DNA of 63,975 nucleotides, from NCBI GenBank assembly GCA_024711125.1, contig JANJTM010000016.1, positions 1 to 63,975 of the forward strand, given 5' to 3'. A program made the translations under genes and the position numbers. The stretch is from Rhodothermales bacterium (GTDB taxonomy: Bacteria > Bacteroidota > Rhodothermia > Rhodothermales > UBA10348). Every line of letters begins with the position of its first letter. The stretch's first letter is position 1. A model generated the notes under the pieces. The model saw only the letters and a program-made list of their open reading frames with translations, did not search any database and was not told the DNA's origin. Shown piece by piece: positions 51,229 through 59,786 of the stretch.

Positions 51229-52620
51229 TCAGCGCAGGAGTTCGACCCGCCCGTCCCGGTATCGCTGGTAGAACAGGGCCTCGTTGACCTGCCCCCCGCG
51301 GAAGTCGATGCGCATGCCGGTGCCGTCGAAGAGCGGAGCGCGACGAAGGGCGTCGGCGATATCGGTGGCCGATCGTTCCCCCTGCATGGCGTGGAGCACG
51401 AACCGCGTGACGTCGTAGCCGACGTGGGCCAGCCGGCCGGCGTCCACACCGAAACGACGGCGGTGCTCGCGCAGGAACTCGCGGGTGAACCGCTCTTCCG
51501 GGTCTACCCGGAAATCGTTGAGATAGGTGACCGCGAAGGGATCGGCCGCCGCGCCGAGCCGAAGTTGGTGCCACTCGGCGTTGCCGAGGATACGGACGTC
51601 GGCTCCGGCTTCGGTCAGCGATTGGATCAGGGCATTCGCCTCCCGCTCGGCCTGCCTTCCGGCGAGCGGAACGAAGAGTCCGCGGGCACGGCGAAGGCCG
51701 TCTGCAGGCAGGGTTTCCGCGATATGCGACCACTCGGTGCCCGAATCCAGGGCTCGGAAGAACACGACTTCGGCGCCCAGCTTTCCGACCTCGTCGCGAA
51801 ACGCCTCGGCCATGGCGGTCGAGAAACCCTGCGAGTCGAAGGCCGCCAACACGCCGAAACGCCGCAGGAGCAGTCCGTTCACGCCGAAGCGGGCCAACGC
51901 CCTTCCGCGCGTGGCGATCGTGGGATTGGCCTGGAATACGAACCGCCGGTTTTCGGATACCCGGTCGTCGGTGGCCAGGGGCGCGACGAAAACGACCCGC
52001 CGCGTTTCGGCCTCGGCCGCCGCCATCCGGGCCTGGTCCGAAAACAGCGCTCCGAGGATCATCGTCACGCCCTCGTCAGCCAGGGACGCCACGGCGGTAG
52101 CCGCCCCGGAGGCTTGCGCCCCTATGTCCCGAAAGACGAGCCGAACGCGCTCGTGGCCGGCAGCCGTTCCGTTGTGTTCGTCGACGGCCTGGCGGATGCC
52201 GTTGAACAGCGCCTGCGATTGGGCCGACTCCTCGCCCTGCAGCGAGAGAATCACGCCGACCGGGCGCGCGCGCTGCGCCAGTACGGCAACCGCGGCGCGC
52301 GTGAGCGAGAGGGTGTGTTCGGCGTCCTGGACGTAGCGTGAGCCCGGGTACTGCGCCAGGAAGGCGCGCAGGGCCATCTCGGCCTCTTCGAAACGGTGCG
52401 CGCGGTAGAGCGACTTGGCGGCCATGAAGTGGCCGGCGGAAATCCAATCCCTGTCCTCGGAAGAGGCCACGGCCATGAAGCGGAGCAGCGCCCGGTCGAA
52501 GTCACCGAGCTCGAACGCGGCCAGCCCCTCCCGGAAATCGTCCGGCATGGCCTCCTGGGCCCCGGCGGGCGCCGCGGCAGGGACGAGCAGGCCAAGCGCG
52601 AGGACCAGGATGCGGATCAT
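51229..52620 (-). CDS. LpoA-like protein: TPR plus periplasmic-binding domain
   Basis: 463-residue exported protein. Signal [21 protein letters not shown], then TPR-like repeats ([40 protein letters not shown]; residues ~25-105), then a type-I periplasmic-binding fold ([52 protein letters not shown]). A TPR region fused to this fold is the layout of LpoA, the activator of penicillin-binding protein 1A in Proteobacteria, and of amino-acid-binding proteins. No ABC transporter subunits are adjacent, favouring a structural role. ATG 52620 overlaps the guaA stop by four bases. Confidence 0.72.
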   Translation of the reverse strand: MIRILVLALGLLVPAAAPAGAQEAMPDDFREGLAAFELGDFDRALLRFMAVASSEDRDWISAGHFMAAKSLYRAHRFEEAEMALRAFLAQYPGSRYVQDAEHTLSLTRAAVAVLAQRARPVGVILSLQGEESAQSQALFNGIRQAVDEHNGTAAGHERVRLVFRDIGAQASGAATAVASLADEGVTMILGALFSDQARMAAAEAETRRVVFVAPLATDDRVSENRRFVFQANPTIATRGRALARFGVNGLLLRRFGVLAAFDSQGFSTAMAEAFRDEVGKLGAEVVFFRALDSGTEWSHIAETLPADGLRRARGLFVPLAGRQAEREANALIQSLTEAGADVRILGNAEWHQLRLGAAADPFAVTYLNDFRVDPEERFTREFLREHRRRFGVDAGRLAHVGYDVTRFVLHAMQGERSATDIADALRRAPLFDGTGMRIDFRGGQVNEALFYQRYRDGRVELLR

Positions 52621-54185
52621 TCCCATTCGATGGTCGCGGGAGGCTTCGAGCTGATATCGTAGACGCACCGGTTGATTCCGCGGATCTCGTTGACGATCCG
52701 GCTCGACACGTGCGCGAGAAAATCGTACGGCAACGGAGCCCAGTCGGCGGTCATTCCGTCCACGCTGGTCACGGCCCGGAGGGCGCACACGTTCTCGTAC
52801 GTGCGCTCGTCTCCCATCACGCCGACCGTGCGGACCGGCAGCAGCACGGCGAACGCCTGCCAGACCCGATCGTACAGCCCCCAGCTGCGCAGTTCGCCGA
52901 TGAAGATGTCATCGGCGTCGCGAAGCAGGCCGAGATCGGACCGCGTCACGGCGCCGGGGATGCGGATGGCGAGGCCGGGGCCGGGGAACGGGTGCCGTCC
53001 GATGATGGACTCCGGTACGCCGAGAAGACGGCCGATGGCGCGTACCTCGTCCTTGAACAACTCGCGGAACGGCTCCAGGATCTCGAAATCGAGGTCATCG
53101 GGAAGCCCACCCACGTTGTGGTGCGTCTTTATCGTCGCCGAGGGGCCCTTGAAGGAGACGCTTTCGATCACGTCGGGGTACAGCGTGCCCTGCGCAAGGA
53201 AACGCGGCTTGCGGTCGAGGTGACTCACCACGGTGCGCGTCGCCGAATCGAAAACCTCGACGAACGTATTGCCGATGATCCTGCGCTTGCGCTCCGGATC
53301 GGTGACGCCGTCCAGCCGTCCAAGGAACAGGTCCGACGCGTCCACGGCCTCCAGCCGGATATGGTAATGGTCACGAAACGTGGCCTGCACCTGCTCCCAC
53401 TCGCCCTTGCGGAGAAGCCCGTTGTTGACGAAGATGCAGGTCAGCCGGTCGCCGATGGCCTTGTGCAGGAGTACGGCCGCCACGGAGGAATCGACGCCTC
53501 CCGAGAGTCCAAGGATGACGTGCTCCTCGCCGACGAGTTCACGGACCTCGCGGGTCTTCTCGTCGATGAAGGACGCGGGCGACCAATCGCCCGCACACCC
53601 GCAGACCTCGAACGCGAAATTGCGGATGAGCGCGGCTCCATGCTCGGTGTGTACCACTTCCGGGTGGAATTGCACACCGAAATGCGGTCCCCGTTCGGAC
53701 CGGACGGCCGCGATCGGGGCGTTTTTCGTGTGTGCGATCACCCGGTAGCCGGGCGGGAGGGACGTGAGATGGTCCCCGTGGCTCATCCATACGGTGGAGC
53801 CCGACGGGATTCCGCGCAGGAGATCGGCGTCGTCGTCCACTTCAAGGTGGGCCCGGCCGAATTCCCGGTGTGCCGCGCGGGCGACCGTTCCCCCGGTCCG
53901 GTGGGCGATGGCCTGCAGGCCGTAACAGATACCCAGGACGGGCATCGGGGACCCGTCGGAGCGGACCATGCCGAGGATCGCGTCGTCGACCTGCGGCGCC
54001 CCGGGATCGTACACGCTGGAGGGGCCACCCGACAGGATTACGCCACGGGGCTCGAGGCGAGCCACGTCCTCGGCGGCGATCGTGCAGGGGTGGATCTCGG
54101 AATAGACGCCGGCCTCGCGAACCCTCCGAGCGATCAACTGGGTGTATTGGGAGCCGAAGTCGAGGATGACGATCCGTTCATGCAT
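52617..54185 (-). CDS. guaA: GMP synthase (glutamine-hydrolysing)
   Basis: 522-residue two-domain enzyme converting XMP to GMP. Glutaminase domain: [19 protein letters not shown] at the start, catalytic Cys in [11 protein letters not shown] (about residue 84), His-Glu in [14 protein letters not shown]. Synthetase domain: P-loop [15 protein letters not shown] and the C-terminal dimerisation domain ending [11 protein letters not shown]. Six bases after gcvH. Confidence 0.97.
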   Translation of the reverse strand: MHERIVILDFGSQYTQLIARRVREAGVYSEIHPCTIAAEDVARLEPRGVILSGGPSSVYDPGAPQVDDAILGMVRSDGSPMPVLGICYGLQAIAHRTGGTVARAAHREFGRAHLEVDDDADLLRGIPSGSTVWMSHGDHLTSLPPGYRVIAHTKNAPIAAVRSERGPHFGVQFHPEVVHTEHGAALIRNFAFEVCGCAGDWSPASFIDEKTREVRELVGEEHVILGLSGGVDSSVAAVLLHKAIGDRLTCIFVNNGLLRKGEWEQVQATFRDHYHIRLEAVDASDLFLGRLDGVTDPERKRRIIGNTFVEVFDSATRTVVSHLDRKPRFLAQGTLYPDVIESVSFKGPSATIKTHHNVGGLPDDLDFEILEPFRELFKDEVRAIGRLLGVPESIIGRHPFPGPGLAIRIPGAVTRSDLGLLRDADDIFIGELRSWGLYDRVWQAFAVLLPVRTVGVMGDERTYENVCALRAVTSVDGMTADWAPLPYDFLAHVSSRIVNEIRGINRCVYDISSKPPATIEWE

Positions 54186-54191
54186 GCCGGG

Positions 54192-54578
54192 TCACGCCGA
54201 AATCATCGAGGCGTAGTCGTCGGCCGACAGCAGATCCGAGGCTTCCCCCGGATCGGACAGCTCGATCCGGATCATCCAGCCCTCACCGTACGGGTCCGAA
54301 TTCACCAGCTCGGGATTGCCGTCGAGGGCCGGGTTGATCTCGGCGACCGTTCCGGATACCGGCATGAACAGTTCCGAGACGGTCTTCACCGCCTCGACCG
54401 AGCCGAAAACCTCGTCCTTCGCCACCTGGGAGCCGACCGAGTCGATCTCGACGAAGACGATGTCGCCGAGCTCCTGCTGGGCGAATTCGGTGATGCCGAC
54501 CGTGCCGGTCTTGCCGTCGGCCGAAAGGCGCACCCATTCGTGCTCCTTGGTGTACTTGAGGTCCTTGGGGAACTGCAT
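54192..54578 (-). CDS. gcvH: Glycine cleavage system H protein
   Basis: 128-residue lipoyl carrier. YTKEHEWVRL at the start, GITEFAQQELGDIVFVE, and the lipoylated Lys in FGSVEAVKTVSELFMP (about residue 64). It shuttles the aminomethyl group from GcvP (41283). It leads into guaA and probably has its own promoter. Confidence 0.96.
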   Translation of the reverse strand: MQFPKDLKYTKEHEWVRLSADGKTGTVGITEFAQQELGDIVFVEIDSVGSQVAKDEVFGSVEAVKTVSELFMPVSGTVAEINPALDGNPELVNSDPYGEGWMIRIELSDPGEASDLLSADDYASMISA

Positions 54579-54612
54579 GGTGAGCCGCCGTGGGCTAAGG
54601 GAAGGGAAAGCC

Positions 54613-54620
54613 CGAAAATA
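54613..54620 (-). promoter_or_regulatory. Putative -7 element of gcvH (TATTTTCG)
   Basis: On the minus strand TATTTTCG lies 35 bases before the gcvH ATG, identical to boxes before rnc and the DUF4290-like gene. No convincing -33 TTTG. Confidence 0.4.
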
Positions 54621-54709
54621 CGCACGGACCGTCGCGATTCCCGGGAATTCCCGTTCCGGGGAAGGGTCATCCGAAGAAGATCGCGTGGCGGTCGATCCGG
54701 CCGGTGGCG

Positions 54710-56059
54710 TCAGGCCTGCGGGGGAACGAGTTCGAAGGACTCGAGAAACCGCGTATCGAACCGGCCGGCCACGAACTCCGGGTGCCGGAGAAGCTGCTTG
54801 TGGAACGGGACGGTGGTCTGGATGCCCTCGATCACGAATTCGTCGAGGGCGCGCAGCATCTTCTCGATGGCGAGATTCCGCGTCCGGGCGCGCACGATGA
54901 GCTTGGCGATCATCGAATCGTAGTACGGCGGAATCTGGTAGCCCGTGTAGACGTGCGTGTCGACCCGGACGCCGTGACCGCCAGGCGGGTGGAACGTGTG
55001 GACCCGGCCCGGGCTGGGGCTGAAATTGCGGAAGGGGTCCTCGGCGTTGATGCGCGCTTCGATTGCGTGTCCCACCGGGGCCTGGTGGTCGTCCTCGATC
55101 GACTCGCCGAGCGCGACCCGGATCTGCTGCGCGATGAGATCGGTGTCGGTCACTTCCTCGGTGACCGGGTGCTCGACCTGGATGCGCGTGTTCATCTCCA
55201 TGAAGTAGAAGTCGCCGTTCGCGTCGAGAAGGAACTCGACCGTTCCTGCGCCCTCGTACTTGACCGCGGCGGCACCCCTGACCGCCGCGTCGCCCATCCG
55301 GGCGCGCAGCGAGGCGTCCACCACCGGCGACGGCGACTCTTCGAGCAGCTTCTGGTGGCGCCGCTGGATCGAGCATTCGCGCTCCCCGTAGTGGATGACA
55401 TGCCCGCGACCGTCGCCCAGGACCTGGATCTCGATGTGCCGGGGGCTGGTGACGAACTTCTCCACGTAGACCGAGCCGTTTCCGAACGCCGCTTCGGCTT
55501 CGTTCGACGCGGTCGCGAACGCGTTGGCGAAGTCCGATTCGTTCATGACGACCCGCATGCCGCGTCCGCCGCCGCCTGCGCTGGCCTTGATGATGACCGG
55601 GTACCCGAATTTCCGGGCGATCCGTTGGCCGTCCTCCACGGTCTCCACTACGCCGTCGGAGCCCGGGACGACCGGCACACCGGCCGCCCGCATCGTGTCC
55701 TTCGCGAGGCTCTTGTCGCCCATGAGACGAATGGTCTCGGGCGACGGGCCGATGAACTTGATGTGGTGGTCCTCACAGATGGCGCTGAAATCCGCGTTCT
55801 CTGCGAGAAAGCCGTACCCCGGATGGATCGCGTCGGCGCCGGTCACCTCGGCGGCGGCCAGGATGCGATCGAAACGCAGGTAACTCTCGCGGCTGGGCGG
55901 AGGGCCGATGCAGACCGCCTCGTCGGCGAACCGCACGTGCAGGCTGTCCCTGTCGGCCGTGGAAAACACGGCGACCGTGCGCAGGCCCATCTCGTGACAG
56001 GTGCGGATGATGCGCAGGGCGATCTCGCCCCGGTTGGCGATGAGGACCTTCCGGATCAC
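54710..56059 (-). CDS. accC: Acetyl-CoA carboxylase, biotin carboxylase subunit
   Basis: 449-residue ATP-grasp enzyme that carboxylates biotin on AccB, first step of fatty acid synthesis. [18 protein letters not shown] at the start, [17 protein letters not shown]-binding [30 protein letters not shown] with the catalytic residues, and the C-terminal domain ending near [13 protein letters not shown]. 34 bases after accB. Confidence 0.97.
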   Translation of the reverse strand: MIRKVLIANRGEIALRIIRTCHEMGLRTVAVFSTADRDSLHVRFADEAVCIGPPPSRESYLRFDRILAAAEVTGADAIHPGYGFLAENADFSAICEDHHIKFIGPSPETIRLMGDKSLAKDTMRAAGVPVVPGSDGVVETVEDGQRIARKFGYPVIIKASAGGGGRGMRVVMNESDFANAFATASNEAEAAFGNGSVYVEKFVTSPRHIEIQVLGDGRGHVIHYGERECSIQRRHQKLLEESPSPVVDASLRARMGDAAVRGAAAVKYEGAGTVEFLLDANGDFYFMEMNTRIQVEHPVTEEVTDTDLIAQQIRVALGESIEDDHQAPVGHAIEARINAEDPFRNFSPSPGRVHTFHPPGGHGVRVDTHVYTGYQIPPYYDSMIAKLIVRARTRNLAIEKMLRALDEFVIEGIQTTVPFHKQLLRHPEFVAGRFDTRFLESFELVPPQA

Positions 56060-56093
56060 GGTTCGGCTGGATTGGCCCGGTCGGGAGCGCCCG

Positions 56094-56630
56094 TCAGGCG
56101 GGCTCGATGACGAACAGGGGCTGGTCGAACTCGACCGGCTGTGCGTTGTCCACGAGAATCTCCCGCACGATGCCCGACATCTCGCATTCGACCTCGTTCA
56201 TCAGCTTCATCGCTTCGATGATGCAGAGGACGTCGCCGGGCTTGACGCGGTCGCCGACCGACACGTAGGCGTCGGCATCCGGCGAGGGCGAACGGTAGAA
56301 CGTGCCCACGATCGGTGCGCGCACTTCCTTGCCCGGGGTCACGCGGACGGCGGCGGATTCGGCGGGCGCGGGCGACTGGGCGGCCGGGGCGGCCGGGATG
56401 GAGGCGGACTGGACCGGGGCGTGGCCCGGACCGGCCTGGGGAGCCGGCCAGGCCCCCGGATACGCCATCGGAGGGAACGCGAACGGGAAGGCCTGGGCCG
56501 GCGGCTGGACCGTCACCGACGGGGCGTTCTTGCGCACGACGACCTTCAGGTCGCCGTCATGGATCTCCACTTCCGATACGTCGCTCTGCGCGACGACCTG
56601 AAGGAGTTCCCTGATGCGGTCTAGATCCAT
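56094..56630 (-). CDS. accB: Acetyl-CoA carboxylase biotin carboxyl carrier protein
   Basis: 178 residues. N-terminal helix and strand typical of BCCP ([20 protein letters not shown]), an Ala/Pro-rich flexible linker (about residues 45-95), and the C-terminal biotinyl domain with [15 protein letters not shown] and the biotinylated Lys in [13 protein letters not shown] (about residue 138). Works with AccC; efp-accB-accC order is the classical one. Confidence 0.96.
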   Translation of the reverse strand: MDLDRIRELLQVVAQSDVSEVEIHDGDLKVVVRKNAPSVTVQPPAQAFPFAFPPMAYPGAWPAPQAGPGHAPVQSASIPAAPAAQSPAPAESAAVRVTPGKEVRAPIVGTFYRSPSPDADAYVSVGDRVKPGDVLCIIEAMKLMNEVECEMSGIVREILVDNAQPVEFDQPLFVIEPA

Positions 56631-56669
56631 GCGATCGCTGGATTGGACGGGCGGGGACGTCCCCGGAGG

Positions 56670-57242
56670 TCAGGACGCCGTGGAGACGCGCGTAATGTAG
56701 TCACCGCGTTCCGTATTGACGCGGATCACGTCGCCTTCGTTGATGAAGAGCGGCACGTACACGATGGCCCCGCTCTCGAGCGTGGCCGGCTTGGTGGCGC
56801 CGGTCGCGGTGTCTCCCTTGAGCCCGGGGTCGGTCTGCACCACCTTGAGTTCCACCGAATTCGGGATTTCGGTGGTGAGCGGCTGCTCGGTCTCCCCGTG
56901 GAACATGATGTCCACGGTGCCCCCTTCCTTGATGAAGAGGCGACCTGCGACGAAATCCTTCGGCAGCGTGACCTGCTCGTAGGTTTCGTTGTTCATGAAA
57001 TGCAGCCCCAGGTCGTCCTCGTAGAGGAACTGGTGGGGGCGGCGCTCCACGCGCGCCGTGTCGACGCGTTCGCCGGCGCGGAACGTATTGTCGACGACCT
57101 TGCCGGTCCGGACGTTCTTCAATTTCGAGCGCACGAACGCCCCGCCCTTGCCGGGCTTTACGTGCATGAACTCGACGATGGTCCAGAGGTCGTTGTTCCA
57201 GACGAGCGTGAGCCCGTTCCTGAAGTCGCTGGTATCGGCCAT
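56670..57242 (-). CDS. efp: Translation elongation factor P
   Basis: 190-residue KOW/OB-fold protein that rescues ribosomes stalled at polyproline. The tip of domain I is HVKPGKGGAFVRSKLKN, with Lys at the position modified in other species. Domain end DTATGATKPATLESGAIVYVP matches the family. It is followed by accB 39 bases later. Confidence 0.96.
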   Translation of the reverse strand: MADTSDFRNGLTLVWNNDLWTIVEFMHVKPGKGGAFVRSKLKNVRTGKVVDNTFRAGERVDTARVERRPHQFLYEDDLGLHFMNNETYEQVTLPKDFVAGRLFIKEGGTVDIMFHGETEQPLTTEIPNSVELKVVQTDPGLKGDTATGATKPATLESGAIVYVPLFINEGDVIRVNTERGDYITRVSTAS

Positions 57243-57249
57243 GGCAGGT

Positions 57250-57257
57250 CGAAGGTA
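57250..57257 (-). promoter_or_regulatory. Putative -7 element of efp (TACCTTCG)
   Basis: On the minus strand TACCTTCG ends seven bases before the efp ATG, so transcription would begin only a few bases from the start codon. The upstream region is unusually AT-rich for this genome (TATCTTTTCTGGCTATTTAC), as expected for a strong promoter. Confidence 0.45.
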
Positions 57258-57328
57258 GAATCGTAAATAGCCAGAAAAGATACCGCGACGTCGCGTCGGC
57301 AGTCAATCGATCGGGCAGGAGGCGGGGC

Positions 57329-59002
57329 TCAGCGACTGAATTCTGCCACGATCTTCTCAATCTCGGCATCCGACAGCGCGGCGCGCGGGGGCGGATCCGG
57401 GGATGCCGCGGCGGGTGTTCCGGACGGGGACGTGCGCTGCGCGACGGGAAGGAGCGTCTCCGGAGCCGGAATCGCCTGCTGCGTTGCGCCGTCCGGGAGG
57501 CTCGCGGGCGCCGCGACGGTCGGGGGCGATCCGGCCCTCGCGCGCAGACGTTCGTCGATGCGCGCCATCCAGTCGGTGCCCGACGCCGGGGCAGACGCGC
57601 GGCGACGGCCGGAGGGCGCCGCCGGGGTCGGCGCGGGAAGCGCGCGGTCGGCCCGGTGCACGGGATCCGTCTCGAAGGCCACCCGCTTGATGTTCAGCAG
57701 GTGCAGCGGCGAGATGTTATCGCTGGTGATCGATCCCCCCAGCGTACCGGGACCCAGCGTAAGCGCGGGGAAGAGCCGGTTCGTGTACCCGACCGATCCG
57801 AGTGCCGTAACCGAGTTCACGACGATGCGCATCGCCGGTTTCTGCAGGGCGAAGGCCTCGATGACGCGCTCGTTCGTGCCGTGGATGCCGAGGGTATGCC
57901 CCATGCCGCCGTACGCGAGGATCTCCATGCACCGTTCACATCCCGCCTGCCATCCGTCGGCGGTGTAAAACGTCAGGATGGGAGAGAGCGTCTCGCGCGA
58001 AAGCGGCTCGGCTGGGCCGACGGCATCGGCTTCCGACACGAGGACACGCGTATCGCGCGGAACGGAGAACCCGGCGAGGGCGGCGATATCGTGGGGCGGC
58101 TTGCCGACCTGGGCCGGGTTGAGCCGTCCTTCGCGGACGACGACCGCCCGGAGAAGATCACGTTCGCCCGGCGTGACGAAATGGGCCCCGTTCGTCTCCA
58201 GCGCCTTGAGCAGCCGGGCCCGGATCGGCAGGTCGGCCACGACGCTCCGCTCGGTGGAACACAGTACGCCCCAGTCGAAGGAGGCCCCGTACACGAGATC
58301 CCGGGCCGCCTTGTCGACGTCGGCGCTGCGATCCACCCACACCGGCACGTTTCCCGAACCGACGCCGTAGGCGGGTTTGCCCTTGCTGTAGGCGGCGCGG
58401 ACCATGGCCGAGCCGCCCGTAGCCAGGATCACGTCCACCGACGGATGGGAGAGCAGCGCTTCCGTACCGGATTCGCTGACCTCCGTCATGCACGCGAACA
58501 GACCCTTCGGTGCCCCGGCGGCGACCGCGGCCTCGGCGACGACCCGGAGGGCCTCGGCCGTACAGCCGGAGGCGCGCGGATGCGGACTCATGACGATGGC
58601 GCACCGGGCCTTGGCCGCGATGATGGCCTTGTACAGGGCCGTGGACGTGGGATTCGTGGACGGAATCAGCGCCGCGACCACTCCCATCGGCGAGGCGACC
58701 TCCCAGACGGTCCCGTCGTGAGGCCGCGCGACCACGCCCACGGTCGGCATGCCGCGCACGGCCTCGGCCAGCCTGCGGGTCGCGAAAAGATTCTTCAGTT
58801 TCTTGCTGTCGACCCGCCCGAAGCCGGTTTCGTCGCAGGCAAGCCGCGCGAGCCGTTCCGCGGCCTGGGCACCGGCCGCGGCCATGGCCTCCACGATGCG
58901 GTCCACGGCGGCCTGATCGAGGCTCTTGGCCTCGTGAAGGGCATCGCCGGCCGCCGCCACGAGGGACCGGGCTTGCTGGATCGAGCGGAGGTCGGCGTCC
59001 AT
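57329..59002 (-). CDS. Acylating aldehyde dehydrogenase (EutE/PduP-like) with C-terminal tail
   Basis: 557-residue CoA-acylating aldehyde dehydrogenase. Core residues ~1-450: PMGVVAALIPSTNPTSTAL, GGSAMVRAAYSKGKPAYGVG, and the catalytic Cys in FDWGVLCSTERSVV (about residue 248), replacing the usual FDNGxxCxSE. The core ends GPGTLGGSITSDNISPLHLL. Then comes an Ala/Pro-rich linker of about 90 residues and a final short helix LSDAEIEKIVAEFSR. Linker plus amphipathic terminal helix is the layout of encapsulation peptides on microcompartment enzymes, but no shell gene is in the window. It lies 86 bases upstream of efp on the same strand. ATG 59002 chosen; the open frame before it is not protein-like. 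Confidence 0.82.
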   Translation of the reverse strand: MDADLRSIQQARSLVAAAGDALHEAKSLDQAAVDRIVEAMAAAGAQAAERLARLACDETGFGRVDSKKLKNLFATRRLAEAVRGMPTVGVVARPHDGTVWEVASPMGVVAALIPSTNPTSTALYKAIIAAKARCAIVMSPHPRASGCTAEALRVVAEAAVAAGAPKGLFACMTEVSESGTEALLSHPSVDVILATGGSAMVRAAYSKGKPAYGVGSGNVPVWVDRSADVDKAARDLVYGASFDWGVLCSTERSVVADLPIRARLLKALETNGAHFVTPGERDLLRAVVVREGRLNPAQVGKPPHDIAALAGFSVPRDTRVLVSEADAVGPAEPLSRETLSPILTFYTADGWQAGCERCMEILAYGGMGHTLGIHGTNERVIEAFALQKPAMRIVVNSVTALGSVGYTNRLFPALTLGPGTLGGSITSDNISPLHLLNIKRVAFETDPVHRADRALPAPTPAAPSGRRRASAPASGTDWMARIDERLRARAGSPPTVAAPASLPDGATQQAIPAPETLLPVAQRTSPSGTPAAASPDPPPRAALSDAEIEKIVAEFSR

Positions 59003-59182
59003 GGTCCGTTCAGGGAATTGCGGGAATAAACGGGTCCCGCCGCGCACGGGCAAGCGAACGCCGTGGCACAAACCCGTATCGAAATGAGACGACCCCGACC
59101 GAAAAACCGGAATCTGCCCGTACTCCCTGTGGAAGGATACGCGCTAAACCCTCGGCGCAGAACTTTTGCCGAACGAGATTCC

Positions 59183-59779
59183 ATGAGAGGGAATCCCAAT
59201 ATCATCGACGAACAGACCTTGGCCGGCTACCTGGCCGGCGACCTGCCCCCGGCGCGACGCCGCCAGGTCACCCGGTACCTCGCGGAGAACGAGGAAGCCC
59301 GGGAGCTCGTGCTGGTAGCCCGCGAACTCCTGGATGACCAGGGATGGAGATCGCTGCCCGACGACGGCCTCTTCACCCTGCGCCGGCTGCGACTGGCGGT
59401 CTGGATCGCCGGAATCACGATGCTCGTGGCGGCGGTGGCGGTCACCCTGCTCCTCGCGGTCCGATTCCGGGAAGAAGCCCTCGCGGTCAGGACGCGCCCT
59501 GCGGGCGTGGAGGACGCATCCTGGTCTGCGGATCTCACCGTTCAATCGGGTCGCCTGCGATGGGACGCGATTCCGGGAGCGACCTACGCCGTGGTGTTCT
59601 GGGACGTGGAACGCGGCGTCGAATCGCTTCGGGTGCCCGTCGACGGACCTGCGGTCGACATCGGGGGACTCGTGGTCGCGGAATCGGGACGGCCCCACGC
59701 GGTGTGGATCGAGGCGATCGCACCCGGTGGGGCCGTGATCCGGAAGACGCCGCCCATCCGGCTGCGTCCCGCGCCGTGA
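59183..59779 (+). CDS. Anti-sigma-factor-like single-pass membrane protein
   Basis: 198 residues. A cytoplasmic N-terminal helical part (IIDEQTLAGYLAGDLPPARRRQVTRYLAENEEAREL, in two halves around DLPPARRR) resembles zinc-free anti-sigma N-domains. One TM helix (VWIAGITMLVAAVAVTLLLAV, about residues 72-92) leads to a periplasmic domain with fibronectin-like strands (SGRLRWDAIPGATYAVVFW). No ECF sigma gene is adjacent, so partnership is unknown. ATG 59183 has GAACGAGA upstream. Confidence 0.6.
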   Translation: MRGNPNIIDEQTLAGYLAGDLPPARRRQVTRYLAENEEARELVLVARELLDDQGWRSLPDDGLFTLRRLRLAVWIAGITMLVAAVAVTLLLAVRFREEALAVRTRPAGVEDASWSADLTVQSGRLRWDAIPGATYAVVFWDVERGVESLRVPVDGPAVDIGGLVVAESGRPHAVWIEAIAPGGAVIRKTPPIRLRPAP

Positions 59780-59786
59780 GGCCCGA

